Positions 11,492 to 21,539 are shown, counted from the stretch's first letter. The stretch is DNA of 29,324 bases from Pelargonium cotyledonis (GCA_036897625.1 JAYMTA010000416.1:1-29324), one strand, 5' to 3'. Translations and numbers: made by a program. The notes: generated by a model from the sequence alone, not told the origin.

Positions 11492-11500
11492 GGTGGCTTC
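10521..11500 (-). other. FPP 5' untranslated exons and leader introns
   Basis: Splice signals on the minus strand support two leader introns. Exon U1 runs from about 11500 to 11301 (donor AAG/GTATTT). Exon U2 is 10963-10899 (acceptor TTTCAG, donor GTGAGT). Exon U3 starts at 10566 (acceptor CCTGCAG) and runs into the coding exon. Short upstream ORFs are present: a 15-codon one in U1 (MTFHYLILFVFPFDF) and two tiny ones at the U2/U3 join and the U3 start. These could dampen translation. The transcription start is not determined. Confidence 0.5.
11457..11489. repeat. (GA)n microsatellite at the FPP 5' end
   Basis: 33 bases of GA, reading (CT)n in the direction of FPP transcription. CT-rich tracts around the start site are common in plant core promoters (Y-patch or GAGA-factor targets), so this may mark the FPP promoter or leader. 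Confidence 0.8.
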
Positions 11501-11974
11501 TAATTCTTGTTTTCTTCTAGTCTAAAGAAAAGAGAAGAGCATGTGAGCTAAGGATTTGATTTTGAACTCAAAAAGAAGGCTTCTCAGCTTTTTGTTTCCC
11601 ATTTGCAGAATTATTTGTTGTTCCAAGGAAAAATAAAATAAAATAAAAATTAATTTGAAATGGCGGAGGTGCCCTTATTCCCGCCCATGGATGAGGATTT
11701 GTGTAGCGCCATTTAATATAAATTTCCAAATTTCGATGTTTGTTGCAGAGAAAGCAACAGAAGAGCTCTCACCCTTCTCTCTCTGCCGTTTCAATTCAAC
11801 TTTGTTTGTTTGTTTCTATGTTGAACTGTTTGCTTATTTGTCTTCTCGGCATTGAGAGGCTATTCTGTGTGGGCACACACAGCTACCGTGCATCCACCCT
11901 CTCCGCTTGATTTGATGACACCATCTTTGATCCTACCGCCAAGGGAGCATGCTATTTTTTGGAGAATTTCCATT
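11490..11974. other. Intergenic region upstream of FPP
   Basis: About 480 bp between the FPP leader and the first MULE-like element. It should contain the FPP promoter on the minus strand. No gene, clear TATA box or repeat is supportable; short open frames here have no family signature. Confidence 0.4.
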
Positions 11975-12259
11975 ATATTTATAAGGGTTAATTACACATC
12001 TTCGGTACGTCTTATTAACTATATACAGATAGTTTCTACTAAGTTTAGGTTATGACAATTAGACCCTATGAACTTCACATTTAATAAAATCCGTTAATTT
12101 TGTGGATAAAAAATTAATCTCTCTCATCACATGTTAGGCATGGAACTTTCATTTTTTTTAAATTCTCAAAATGCACTTCTTCATCATATATTCAATCAAA
12201 TTGAAGAACACATGAAGATTCTAGCAAGCTCATGAATTTTCTGGCGATGATTATGCGGA

Positions 12260-12350
12260 TTCCGACGAGTTCATATATTTACCGGCAATAATTTTACAAA
12301 TTCCGGCGAGTTCATATATTTACCGGCAATAATTTTACAGATTCCGACGA
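12260..12350. repeat. 41-bp tandem repeat in element 1
   Basis: Two full units (starting at 12260 and 12301) and a partial third at 12342 share TTCCG(A/G)CGAGTT and TTTACCGGCAATAATTTTAC. Several CCGGCGA-like pieces nearby resemble the CCGGAAA/CCGGCAAA motifs in the arms of elements 3 and 4. Confidence 0.8.
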
Positions 12351-12695
12351 GTTTATGAGTTTTCCAACAAAAATTCAAATCCTTAAACTTAAATTCCAAT
12401 TAACATACAACAATCACAAAAACAAATTCAAATTCAAATTCAAATCCAACAATTTCAATTAATTCAACACTAATTACAAATCCACAACAATCCAATAAAA
12501 TTACAACAATAAAAAAAAACCCAACACTCAACATTCAAATACACAGATTGAAGAACAATCAAATCAATTGGGCCAAAAAAATCATAAATTGAACCAAAAA
12601 TTACAAAAAGAAACATAATCAAATCTCATTACAAAAATTTAAAATAAAAAAAAAAAAAAACAAATCTGGTCCAAAAATTTAACCAGATCTGGTCT

Positions 12696-13035
12696 TCACG
12701 GAGTCGTCGCCGCCACAGATGAAAGAGCAGTGGTGAGATGGAGCTCCATGTCGAAGACCTCAGAAGTCCACTCTTCCCGAACAATGGACTGAACCCATCT
12801 GGGGAGGTCCACACCTTCCTCGTTCAAGAGGGCGTGGGTGGGCGGCTTGCCAGTGAGAAGTTCCAAGAGCAACACGCCAAAGCTGTACACGTCGGATTTT
12901 TGGGATACCTTGCGAGGATCGGTGACCTCTGGTGCTCGGTACCCTACTATGCGGTTGGGAGTGGAGGATGGTCCAACAAGATGGGCGAGGCCGAAATCAA
13001 AGACTCGAGCATCGTAGGACTTTATGAGGAGGGGA
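12696..13035 (-). pseudogene. Captured kinase-domain fragment, RKL1/RLK902-type LRR receptor kinase
   Basis: The minus strand reads without a stop through kinase subdomains [22 protein letters not shown] (Mg-binding DFG), then [21 protein letters not shown] (APE motif at the activation-segment end), then [19 protein letters not shown] and [20 protein letters not shown]. This matches the RKL1/RLK902 clade of LRR receptor-like kinases. The parental reading ends at EVFDMEL and is replaced by unrelated codons to a TGA at 12696. The upstream part, including the ATP-binding lobe and catalytic HRD loop, is absent, so it cannot be an active kinase. It lies inside MULE-like element 1 and is best read as a transduplicated exon piece. 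The clean reading frame suggests recent capture. Confidence 0.85.
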
Positions 13036-13060
13036 AGGAGAGATCAGTGGTGAGATGGAG
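12728..13060. repeat. 16-bp direct repeats bracketing the captured kinase fragment
   Basis: CAGTGGTGAGATGGAG occurs at 12728-12743 and again at 13045-13060, in the same orientation. Kinase similarity lies between them: it stops right at the first copy and starts about 15 bp from the second. A shorter third match, CAGTGGTGAGA, is at 13078-13088. Confidence 0.85.
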
Positions 13061-13083
13061 AGAGGAATGAGAGAGTACAGTGG

Positions 13084-13109
13084 TGAGAGAGAGAGAGAGA
13101 GAGAGAGAG
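13084..13109. repeat. (GA)n microsatellite in element 1
   Basis: A GA run next to the third CAGTGGTGAGA match, at the GC-rich core edge of element 1. Confidence 0.8.
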
Positions 13110-13414
13110 GAAGGCGGTGGAGAGGAGGAAGAAGGAGTAGGGTTAGGTTTGTTTTTTTTTTTTCATTTCCTTTAAGGGCTTGTTTGGTCAACATAAATGA
13201 AATAGCTTAGGGGTATAATGGTCATTTAACATCAAACTAACGGTTAAACTATAAAATCGTTAAATGTAAAGTTTATAAGGGCTATTTGGTCATTAGTCAA
13301 TAGTACATACCAGTTAGGTGTAATTAACCATATTTATAATCTTTTTCAAAAAAGAATTTATTATTCTTAAGTTAATTATTTGGTACTTCAAAATGAATTT
13401 CTATCATTTCTACG

Positions 13415-14595
13415 TTAAAAAAATAATAATAATAATTACAGTTTGATACGATGTAGTAAGCCTTCATTTTAATTAGCACTCATAAATTATTTTTTGCAAC
13501 TATTTACTACCCTATGTTTTCCACACTTCTAGTTGTTAGTTAAATATTAACGGAAAACCCCATTAAACGAAGCATGTGTCGTGCACATGTCAAATATATT
13601 TCTCAAATGGCTAAAATGCCCTCACCACCATTTCTTTATCTTTTTCTTCTTCCTTGGAGTTGTTCCAGATCATCATCCATTGTTCAACACTAACCACCCA
13701 ACACCATCAACCAACCATCAATTGTTCTAGATCTCTCCCATGTGTAACAACCACTGCTCAACACCAACCACCTCCGAGCACAGATCTGTCCTTTGCTACT
13801 GCCGCCCAGATCCGTCATCGTCTGATCTATTCTTCGCCAAAGCTCGCCAGATCTCTTCGTTCGACACCATCTCCGACACGGCGACACTCGGGTTCTGGAG
13901 ATTGCCGCCAGATCTGTCATTCGTGGCCAACTTCGACACCAACACCAACAACCGCTCACGACTCCAGCAACCACGATATGGTTTCGCGCATAACTCCGAC
14001 AACTCTTGGTGTCTTCTCTGCTCTTGACTTTGACGAGCATGGCAAGCAACGCGAGTCCGACAAGCACGATGATATCAGCGAGCAATAGCTAGATATGGGA
14101 CTTCATTTTTGTTGGGGTTTGATTTGAGATTTCAATTTTGTTATGGTTTGATTTGAGACTAGCACAATCATGTTAGGGACTTCATATATGTTTGGTTTTG
14201 ATCTATAGTGATTTGAATGAATATGATTTTGAAAATGTTTATGATTTAATTTGAATGATTATGATATTAATTTGAATGATCAAAGACCATGTTTTGGATA
14301 CGAAACTAAACACAACCCAAATTCCAACCTTAAAATTTAATTTTCGGCAACAAATCCCAATTTCTGGCAACAAAACCCAGTTTATGGCATCAGAATAGTG
14401 GCCATCAACAAAACATGTTCATGTTATGTTCATAGGGGATATTTAAGTCTTTTCGACACTTAACTGACGAAGAAACAAACGGAACAAGATTTGGAAATCA
14501 AAAGGTAAAAAATAGATGGAAAAAATAGTTTAGGGGTGCTAACTGAAATGAAAGTTTACCACATGGTATGAAACTGTAATTATCCCTTAAAAAAG
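13415..14595. mobile_element. MULE-like element 2
   Basis: Element 13424-14586 is flanked by TTAAAAAAA (13415-13423) and TTAAAAAAG (14587-14595), an 8-of-9 target duplication. Left and right ends are long inverted repeats of at least 100 bp. The left reads AATTACAGTTTGATAC and TTTTAATTAGCACTCATAAA; the right, inverted, reads AATTACAGTTTCATAC and TTTCAGTTAGCACCCCTAAA. The palindrome CATGTG-TCGTG-CACATG lies at 13573-13589. The core (13620-14090) is GC-rich with seven GATC sites in about 250 bp and a 144-codon open frame of unknown origin, not called as a gene. No transposase is present. Confidence 0.75.
13573..13589. repeat. Subterminal palindrome of element 2
   Basis: CATGTG-TCGTG-CACATG, 149 bp inside the left end. 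The same 6-5-6 palindrome occurs in elements 3 and 4. Confidence 0.8.
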
Positions 14596-15321
14596 AAGTT
14601 TAATGTTTCAAAAAAGAGAATTAATTTCAATACTCTCCATATTCTTGTTTCAAAAAGAATACTCTCCGTATTCTCGTTTTACTAGATAATAAAAAATAAA
14701 ATAAAAACTAAAGATCATGTAACTAAATAATTATTTTTAAATCTCACATCAACATTTACTTCAACATGATTAACGAAAAATTAATTTTGATTGGTGAAAA
14801 AGACCAATAAATTTACCTCAAAATTCAAATCTCATGACAATGTTAGAGTACTATTATTTTGTTGTAATAGTTTTATTTTGTTGTAATTTTAGAGTACTAT
14901 TCAAAACTAGTTTTACTCAATTTGTTAATGACAATGTTATTTCACGTAAAGTTACAAAAAATAAATTTAGGGCGTCTCATTGTGATATATGTCTAGTTGA
15001 AGGTAGTCATATGTAATTTACCCTTATTTATATTTATTTTTTATTTGTAAACTTTCCATAATTCAAAAGTTCGCTAGAATCACTAACTATTTAAAGTTTT
15101 TGTTCCATACACTAAAAGAGTTTGATTATTCCGACGTGTTTTGAGGCCCAAGTAACATTTACTAGTCATGAAGTTTTGAGTCGATAAGTAAGAAATGTGT
15201 TGTATATGGAGATATAATTGTAGATGGAGAAAAATATAGGGATGATGAAGAAGACAACAATATATTACATAGATATTAAATTATGATGATTATGATGAGT
15301 CGAATGATGTTAGTTAAAGAG
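14596..15321. other. AT-rich intergenic region
   Basis: No gene is supportable here. A roughly 31-bp imperfect duplication (AATACTCTCC(A/G)TATTCT at about 14628 and 14659) is the only structure noticed. A 60-codon open frame near 14834-15016 has no recognised relatives. Confidence 0.4.
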
Positions 15322-16331
15322 TAAGGGCTTGTTTAGGTTATCTGCTTCAATTGTCTATAGAGGTAAAATGTTTGTAGAGATAGCTGTTAGGAGGTAAAAT
15401 GTTTGTAGAGAATGCATGATTTGTTTGGTAAAGCAATGTCTTGAAGTAAGTTGAAAATAAATTTTGGATTATGGGATTGTTTGGTAAATTTGTTTAAAAA
15501 TAAGAATATTATTTTGAAATGACTAAAAGTTCCTTTGATGAACAAATAAAAAAAATAACTATGTGGTCGATCATCTCTACTTGTGGTCAACCCTCATATG
15601 TGATTATTGACAAACATCATTTTATCTAGTTATGTGATCGACTTTCTTTATCTATGGTCGACTCTCATACGTGATTATTTTCAAATATAATATTATCTAT
15701 GTGGTCGACCTTCTTTATCTATGATCCACCCTCATATGTGATTATTGACAAACATTATATTATCTAACTATGTGGTCGACCTTTGTCTATGGTCGACCCT
15801 CATATGTGTTTATTAAAAAAAAAATCATGTCATCTAACTATATGGTCGAGCCTTTTTGCTTTGGTCGACCCTCTATGTCTATCATCCTCTTGCTCCATGG
15901 TCGACCATCATTTGTTTGTGGCCGACATTCTCTATTTATCGATCACCTCATGTTGTTTCATGGCCGATCCTTATTTCTTTGCAGTTGACCTTCTCTATTA
16001 TTCTCTTTATGCATGGTCGACCCTTTGTGTCATCTCTTACTTCATATTATGTCATCTCTATATGTACTAGATCAATTTGGAGCTCAAAGCTAGTGTTGGA
16101 GATGAAGCAAGAGAATGAAGAGTATTTCGGAGTGAAGGTTTCCCATAGGAGCTATAATAACTCCCATAGGATCCTCCAACCTCCTGTGGGAACAGCTCAT
16201 ACAGGAGAACCTGTGGGAGTGATTGTCTGAAAGTCGGTGTTACAGTAAACCAGTAACCAAACAACTTTTAACTTAAATGTTTGTAGAGTTTGGTTTTGCA
16301 GGAGCTCAGTAGACAAACCAAACAAGACATA
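15322..16331. mobile_element. Probable hAT-like non-autonomous element filled by a minisatellite
   Basis: The left end, AAGGGCTTGTTTAGGTTATC, and the inverted right end, TTATGTCTTGTTTGGTTTGTC, share a CTTGTTTxGxTT core like the GGGCTTGTTTGG termini of plant hAT MITEs. The segment AAATGTTTGTAGAG occurs twice near the left (15367 and 15398) and once near the right (16275). Flanks share only AGTAA, so an 8-bp target duplication is not established. The interior is mostly a 70-bp minisatellite with no transposase. Confidence 0.4.
15560..16030. repeat. About 70-bp minisatellite rich in GGTCGACC
   Basis: Units start at about 15560, 15631, 15698, 15769 and 15839 (spacing 67-71 bp), each reading roughly TATGTGGTCGACCTT, then CTATGGTCGACCCTCATATG, then TGATTATTGACAAACA. 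Further GGTCGACC half-units continue to about 16030 with decayed spacing. The motif appears twice per unit. All three forward frames stay fairly open only because the repeat lacks stops, so those frames are not genes. Confidence 0.85.
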
Positions 16332-17038
16332 AGTAATCAGATATAACAAACTATGTAAAATGAGTGATAAGAGATTAGGAGATGTAGAGGTTGAAAAATT
16401 ATTGAGGAAAGACATTCCAACATCCATAATGTGCCACACATTACACCATAGGCTCAGATCGAACCCTCTGTAAAGCATCATATCATAAGAGCCACAAGAG
16501 GCAATTTGAGGCGCAAGTCATAGAGATAACTCTGGCAAAAAAAAATTATCTAGCATCATGGATATAAATATAATGAGACAAATAGCAAAGAGGTAAACAC
16601 AAAAAATACTAAATACTAAGATTATCTTGAAAAGTGTCTAATTTGGGGGTCATATGAGTTTCCACTTGAAGAATACTTGTTTTGCAGGTCTAGGAGCAGA
16701 GGAGAAGAAGTAAACAACTCTCCAAATCACTAAAAATTGAGTGTGGAGAAATATATAGTGAACTCGACGTGAAACAAAATCAAAGAAATTGAGGAAACAA
16801 AAAAGTTGTCAGCACTCATCCCTAGATCAAAAGATTTTATCAAAACCACATAGTCGATTAGAGTTTTTGAAAAAAGTGAGACCTAAACAATTCCCCCATC
16901 AAGACATTTTTTGACAACAAAACACCACCACTATCGGGGTTTGGAACCGAGGAGGTTGGCACGCGAAATATCTCCTAAGTTATATAAAATAGAAAGTACA
17001 ACCAACCCATTGTCTAAATAGAGGGATGAGATCATATG
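16332..17038. other. Non-coding spacer before the degenerate coding relics
   Basis: About 700 bp, AT-rich, with no recognised gene or repeat. It may be the leader or LTR of whatever element the relic at 17039-19160 belonged to; no matching repeat was seen on the far side by eye. Confidence 0.3.
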
Positions 17039-17683
17039 ATGGTGAAGGTAGAAATGAAGAGTATGACGCAAAGAGCATCTCAAGATTGCTCATTCTTGGA
17101 GAGTGTTGAGTCTCCTCGATTGGTCAACGCGGGACTTCGTGACTTGTATAATTGTGGTGATCTTCTTGTTAAGGCAAAGGGCGAGTCTAGATAAAATCTG
17201 AGTCTTATCACAAAGATTGGGGCAAAGATCTTGGATTTGGAGGATGAAGAGAAATCCTTTCGTGCTACAATTGATCAATTGTCTAGTAGGTGCGATGATG
17301 CTACAAGTTACATAGTTGATCATGACTATATGTTTGCTTTTGATAATAGTCGTATGAAAAATGTCAAACAATTTATTGCTAGGAAGACTGTAGAGTTGTC
17401 TGTTTTTAAGAGTGGTATATAGTGGATTACTTCTAGCAACTATCCTTTGACTTTTAATCATTTGGTTACATTTACTTCTGTTCAGAATTAGTTGTATCAT
17501 CGGGTAAAGCGGTATAAGTGTATCGATCATGGATTAATTCCAAGTTGCAGGTTGATCGAGTATTTGCAACATTGCTTTTGGAAGCGTGCGAATGGCACAA
17601 GAGTCTTTTCAAAGATTTTTTTATATTTTGATATGCTTTCGGCTGACTTGCAACCAATTGACGCGGCTCCATCCTCTAAGTAG
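17039..17683 (+). pseudogene. Degenerate coding relic A, unidentified (transposon-like)
   Basis: From ATG 17039 one frame runs 214 codons with three internal stops (one TAA, two TAG) before a TAG at 17681, without frameshift. It includes KILDLEDEEKSFRATIDQLS and DDATSYIVDHDYMFAFDNSR, charged helical text with an acidic/amphipathic pattern. The frame continues past the last stop as KKS-type basic residues to about 17730. I do not recognise the family. Context suggests a transposon protein. It is not a functional gene as written. Confidence 0.4.
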
Positions 17684-18237
17684 AAGAGTTGATCTAAAGT
17701 AGCCGATGAGGGTGTTGTTTGTTTAGCTATTTAGGATTTGATTCTTTTTTCTTTTCTTTTTTACTTTTCCATATTTAATTTTGTATATACTGTTGTAAAT
17801 GTTTCAATGTTAACAGAGAAAAGATAGTTTTGTGGATTTGATATATTATTCTCTTCATTCCTTTGTTACAATTTGATTTGTACACTTGTATTCATAGTAG
17901 GCACTGATGTCGAAAAGTATACTTGTAATTAATGTAGTTTCCAACCCTATCTTAGTGGGTGTTGTCCATAACAAGGGTTTGTTGGGCTGTATGTTGTACT
18001 TGTGCTCTTCAGTTTGCTCTTCTTCATTGGATTGCTTCTGCCTTTCTTTATTTCTTTGTATTTTTCTTTTGCGCCTTGTCATGTCTATGTATTTTCATGG
18101 TCTATTGACAACTATCTCCACTCATGTTTCTAAGCGTGATGCTACTCCTTACCTTTCTAATATACTTACTCTTCTTTTTAGGCTTCTTGAGGAGATGTTG
18201 GATCGGTAAGCTCCTGTTGGTTTGAATTTTGATTCAT

Positions 18238-19160
18238 ATGTCTGTTAGCCATCTTGAAAACCGAGAGCATGACTCGAGTGCCGAAGTCACTTCTACTAGT
18301 CATGCAGAGTCATATCGTTCACCAATATAGCAGGCCAAACGCCTTTTGTGGGGGTGGATACCGCACATGGTAAGATCCGATCGGGTTCCTTTGAGCGACC
18401 AGAGTTAGGATTTCAACTATACCCTACAACCTAGCGAAAACATGATAAATGATTATGAGTGTGCTGCACGACTATTTTGTATCATTTGGTCACCTTTAGA
18501 CAAGTTTATTTTAGATAACATCGTCATAAAAAAATTCCCTTAGGTAGTATGAATGGATGATTATGTAGACTAGGGCCATTATGAGTGGGTTGAAGGGTTG
18601 TTTGGTCTTTCAAGAGTGGATGAATCGACGACCTTAAGTAGAGCTTGCGAACATTGCCTGACTAAAAAGATGACGTGTTAGCTTGTGAGAATCAAGCCCC
18701 AGAATATAGGACTACTATAGAGAAACAATGTGAGGTTATATCTTATTGGAAAATTTGCTTACCGTAAAAGGTTTCTTGCGAATCTTAAGAGGTAGATAGT
18801 TGATATGAAGGAGCATCTCATGCCTATTCTTGACTTTGTTGATATGTTAGAGGTAAAAGTGGTTGCTTATGCCAAATAGTTAGTTAAGACCGGTGCATGT
18901 AAGGATTGGATGAGTCGTATGTATATCAACGCATATGAGAAGGACTTTGATCAAAACAAGTGGTTGGTTGCCTTTCTCAAGGATCTGACAAAATTATATC
19001 TTAGTCATCCTAAGGGTTCCGATCTGAAGACTTTGTTGGCTTAGCCTGTCAAGTTTGGGTGGGATGTGATACTTATTCCCTTGCATGCGCTGAAAACTTT
19101 TGTTGGTTGTCCTGGGTCTTTTCTCAATCGCGCCTTTATGATTGGTGCTCCTGAAGTGGT
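18238..19160 (+). pseudogene. Degenerate coding relic B: one frame with amber-dominated stops, unidentified
   Basis: From ATG 18238 a single frame runs about 305 codons with no frameshift but ten in-frame stops: nine TAG, one TGA and no TAA. Sense stretches look protein-like, for example KEHLMPILDFVDMLEVKVVA and DWMSRMYINAYEKDFDQNKW. Several stops sit where Trp or Gln would be natural (FP-stop-VV-stop-MDDYVD-stop-GHYEW). The family is not recognised. A possible splice acceptor and donor (TTTTTAG at 18174-18180 and GGTAAGC near 18206) lie just upstream. It is probably the same element as relic A. Confidence 0.45.
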
Positions 19161-19419
19161 TTTTTTTTTTATTTGGTTGCTCTTGTTTTTCCCTTTTTTA
19201 TTATTAACTTAGATCCATGGTATTGTTGTCTTGCCTGGACTTTGGTAGAATAAATTTATTGTATTTTTTTCTATTGCTTGGTTATGCATCAACTTTTTAT
19301 TTGTCTGTCGTTTCCCAAGATGGTTGGTGGGACATTGTTTATTTGTGTTTTTTTTTATCACAACGTTAGTTGTTTACCTTTTTCCATGCATGTACGTTTT
19401 GTTGTTAAACCTCCTTCTT

Positions 19420-19575
19420 GGACATAGCATTCGTTGTTTGCATCATTTTTGGACCTAGTGTTAGTTTCTTGCGTTTGGACTCGTAGCATTTGTTATTTGC
19501 GTTTGGACATAGCATTATTTGCTTGTGTCTTACAGGATGTAGCATTAGTTTCCTATGTTTGGACGTAATATCACC
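19420..19575. repeat. Degenerate 26-31 bp minisatellite
   Basis: Units start at 19420, 19451, 19477, 19505, 19535 and 19561, each roughly GGACATAGCATTxGTTxTTTGCGTTT. Unit lengths vary by a few bases, so the array is old. Confidence 0.7.
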
Positions 19576-19639
19576 TTTTCTTCCAATCTTCTAATGGCTG
19601 CCAAAACTTATAGGAGTTTGAGATTTTGACTCCTTGAAG

Positions 19640-20735
19640 TCGACGCCACTTCTTTATCTTCTTCCTTCTCCTCTTCTTTCTACATTTCCTTCTCTTTCTC
19701 CTCTCCCTCTTTCTTCTCAAAAACTCTTTCAATCAACTTCCTTCTCCCACCGATTCCATGTTCTGTCCTGAGCAATACTCCGGAACTCATGTTGACCAAT
19801 TTGATCCCTCGGTGCGTGATAGCTATGGAAACTTGGATCTTTTCTTCCCATTCCGCTAATCCAACTCCTCGTTATTTTCACAAGTCATTAATATGGCCAG
19901 GGTACCATAACCTATCAAATTTGGCGGCCCGTCTCATTCATGTAAATATTACTCTTCTAATGTGCACTTTTCGATCCATTAGAATACAAAATAGAATGAA
20001 TAAATGATCATATGGCACCTCGATCATGTTTCCAATGGGAAAAAATTGGGTGTTCACGAAAATTATCCAAACTTTAGCCTCAAAACATAAGTCACTTTTC
20101 TTGACCCAAGGTATTCCTTTCTCATTAAATGTGACTTGATTCATAGGGCCATAGAGTACTCCACTCAATTCTCCTACATTTCACTTTCCCGCTTCGTGGA
20201 GTGCATATAATTCACAAGAATTGGGGTCAATTTTAGGTCTCCCAAGGTGATTGTTAATGATCGTGGCACTAACCGTGAAGTTCTTGCCCCAAACCATAAC
20301 TTGCACTGAAGGGATTTGACCAATGTTATAAACAAACTTTGAATAAAATTTTCATGTTACATTCAATGAACTATACTCTTTGTAATGCATGGTAAAATCA
20401 GCCCATCCCAATGCACGGATATGAGACAAGAAAATCTTAATCGCTCTTTCTACCAATGCACGAGCAATTTGCTTTTCATGGTGCTTGAATGCCCTTTTCG
20501 ATACAAAGACGCGCGGGTGGATCCGTACTTGTCGGGTGATCTTGAGAATCACCTTGATCCTTAGGCATGTTAAGAGGGGCGAACCTTAGGGGCGTAGCAT
20601 CCTTGAAATTCTTCTCCCACAACGACGTCTCACTTGGGTCTTCCTCAATGGAAGCCTCTTGGTTGTCATCATCAACTTCCAAGGAAAGAGATGATGACAA
20701 CTAAATGGGATTAACCGTAGAGTTAGAGAAATGAG
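19640..20735 (-). pseudogene. Relic of a 'putative plant transposon protein' domain gene
   Basis: The minus strand carries a recognisable but broken reading. It opens near ATG 20735 and has a stop after about 13 codons. An acidic segment (EDPSETSLWEKNFKD) precedes a frameshift near 20510. A largely single frame then follows: LGWADFTMHYKEYSS, KNFTVSATIINNHLGRPKID, NVGELSGVLYGPMNQ, VPYDHLFILFCILMDRKVHI and MRRAAKFDRLWYPGH. The TVSATIINNHLG-P block and the later helical part match the PF20167-type domain found in plant retrotransposon-derived ORFs. Several stops interrupt it. It lies on the same strand as the gypsy relic at 21500-23388 and could belong to it or to a separate nested element. Confidence 0.65.
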
Positions 20736-20739
20736 ATCT

Positions 20740-21340
20740 CATTCTCTTTGTTTAGCGTTTTGACATCAAAAATAGGAAGTTTTGAAAATCAAAAGTTTAA
20801 AGAGAAAAATTTTCAGAGAAAAATCACCAACACAATCAACTTACAAGCCTCTAATGATTAAAGAGTTGATAAAGATGGAAAGTTTGCACCTGATTGTCTT
20901 GGAGGAGAGCTTTAATAGAGCTTTAATTGAGTTTTAATGGAGTTTTCAAGCTTGCTTAGAGAAGAAGCCTCAAAGTGGAACTATTGAAATAGGGTTTTGG
21001 AGTTCTAAAACTTGTGGGAGGAGGCTCTGATATTTGATTCCTATATAGAATAGGTTAAGAAACAAAGCAAACACTCCCCCCCCCAAAAAAAAAAAAAAAC
21101 TTACCCAAATTTTTGAAAATTGGAAATAAGTTGCAGACACATTGTGTATGTGTTTACTCTGCGTTGTGGTAGTGTTTAAATTCCGGAGCGCTGTAGCGTA
21201 AATCTGTTATTCTGTGGCATAACTTTTAGAGGTTCACAACTTATTTTCAAATATGTCCCAGAATTATGCGGCGTAAATCGCCTTCCATCGCGGCGTGCAC
21301 ACTATTTCACTTTTTTCAACCTTGTTTCATCGCTCAAACT
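20740..21340 (-). repeat. LTR-like regulatory segment (U3/TATA/leader) upstream of the transposon-protein relic
   Basis: In the minus direction this stretch has a GC-rich block with TTTACGCCGCAT and CTACAGCGCTCC (about 21300-21180), a T15-G9 run (21099-21076), a TATA-box candidate CTATATAGG (about 21049-21041) and then a leader into the relic's start at 20735. The order matches the U3 layout of the clear LTR at 23607-25189, but sequence identity is low and no LTR boundaries were found. Confidence 0.35.
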
Positions 21341-21539
21341 ACCAATTTATTGAAATGGAAAACATTCTGGTTTGCCTCCTAGCCAGCGCATTTGTTTAAC
21401 GTCGGTTTTCGAATGCTCCTCAAGGGACCGAAAAATAACATTTAGCAAGGTATCAAACCACCATTTGGCTTCACAAGTTACTTGAAGCCATGAACTCGAG
21501 CATGAGCCAATTCAAAGTGCTCATCCTCTTTTTCATCTT

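Larger units (their letters stand above)
11975..13339. mobile_element. MULE-like element 1 with captured receptor-kinase fragment (Pack-MULE-like)
   Basis: Element 11985-13329 (1345 bp) lies between copies of ATATTTATAA (11975-11984 and 13330-13339), a 9-10 bp target duplication as expected for Mutator-like transposition. The ends are inverted: GGTTAATTACAC at the left and its complement GTGTAATTAACC at the right. Weaker inverted similarity extends for 100 bp or more (for example CTTCACATTTAATAAAAT near the left against its inverted counterpart near 13258). Inside are an AT-rich left arm, a 41-bp tandem repeat, and an antisense kinase fragment. No transposase is present, so it is non-autonomous. 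Confidence 0.75.

Noticed and set aside
13654..14088. 144-codon open frame in MULE-like element 2 and overlapping frames on both strands
   Set aside because: No domain, low-complexity His/Thr/Ser text, several overlapping frames equally open; a by-product of the GC-rich GATC-dense core.
15560..16030. CRISPR-like array
   Set aside because: Units are imperfect tandem repeats without unique spacers, in a plant genome; it is a minisatellite.
15856..16230. 124-codon open frame over the GGTCGACC minisatellite
   Set aside because: Three overlapping forward frames are open because the repeat lacks stops; no protein signature.
18238..19160. Amber codon reassignment
   Set aside because: Plant nuclear genes use TAG as stop; methylation-linked CAG/TGG decay in a silenced transposon explains the bias more simply.
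21076..21099. C9-A15 run as a polypurine tract of an LTR element
   Set aside because: It is not all-purine on either strand, and no LTR start follows it.
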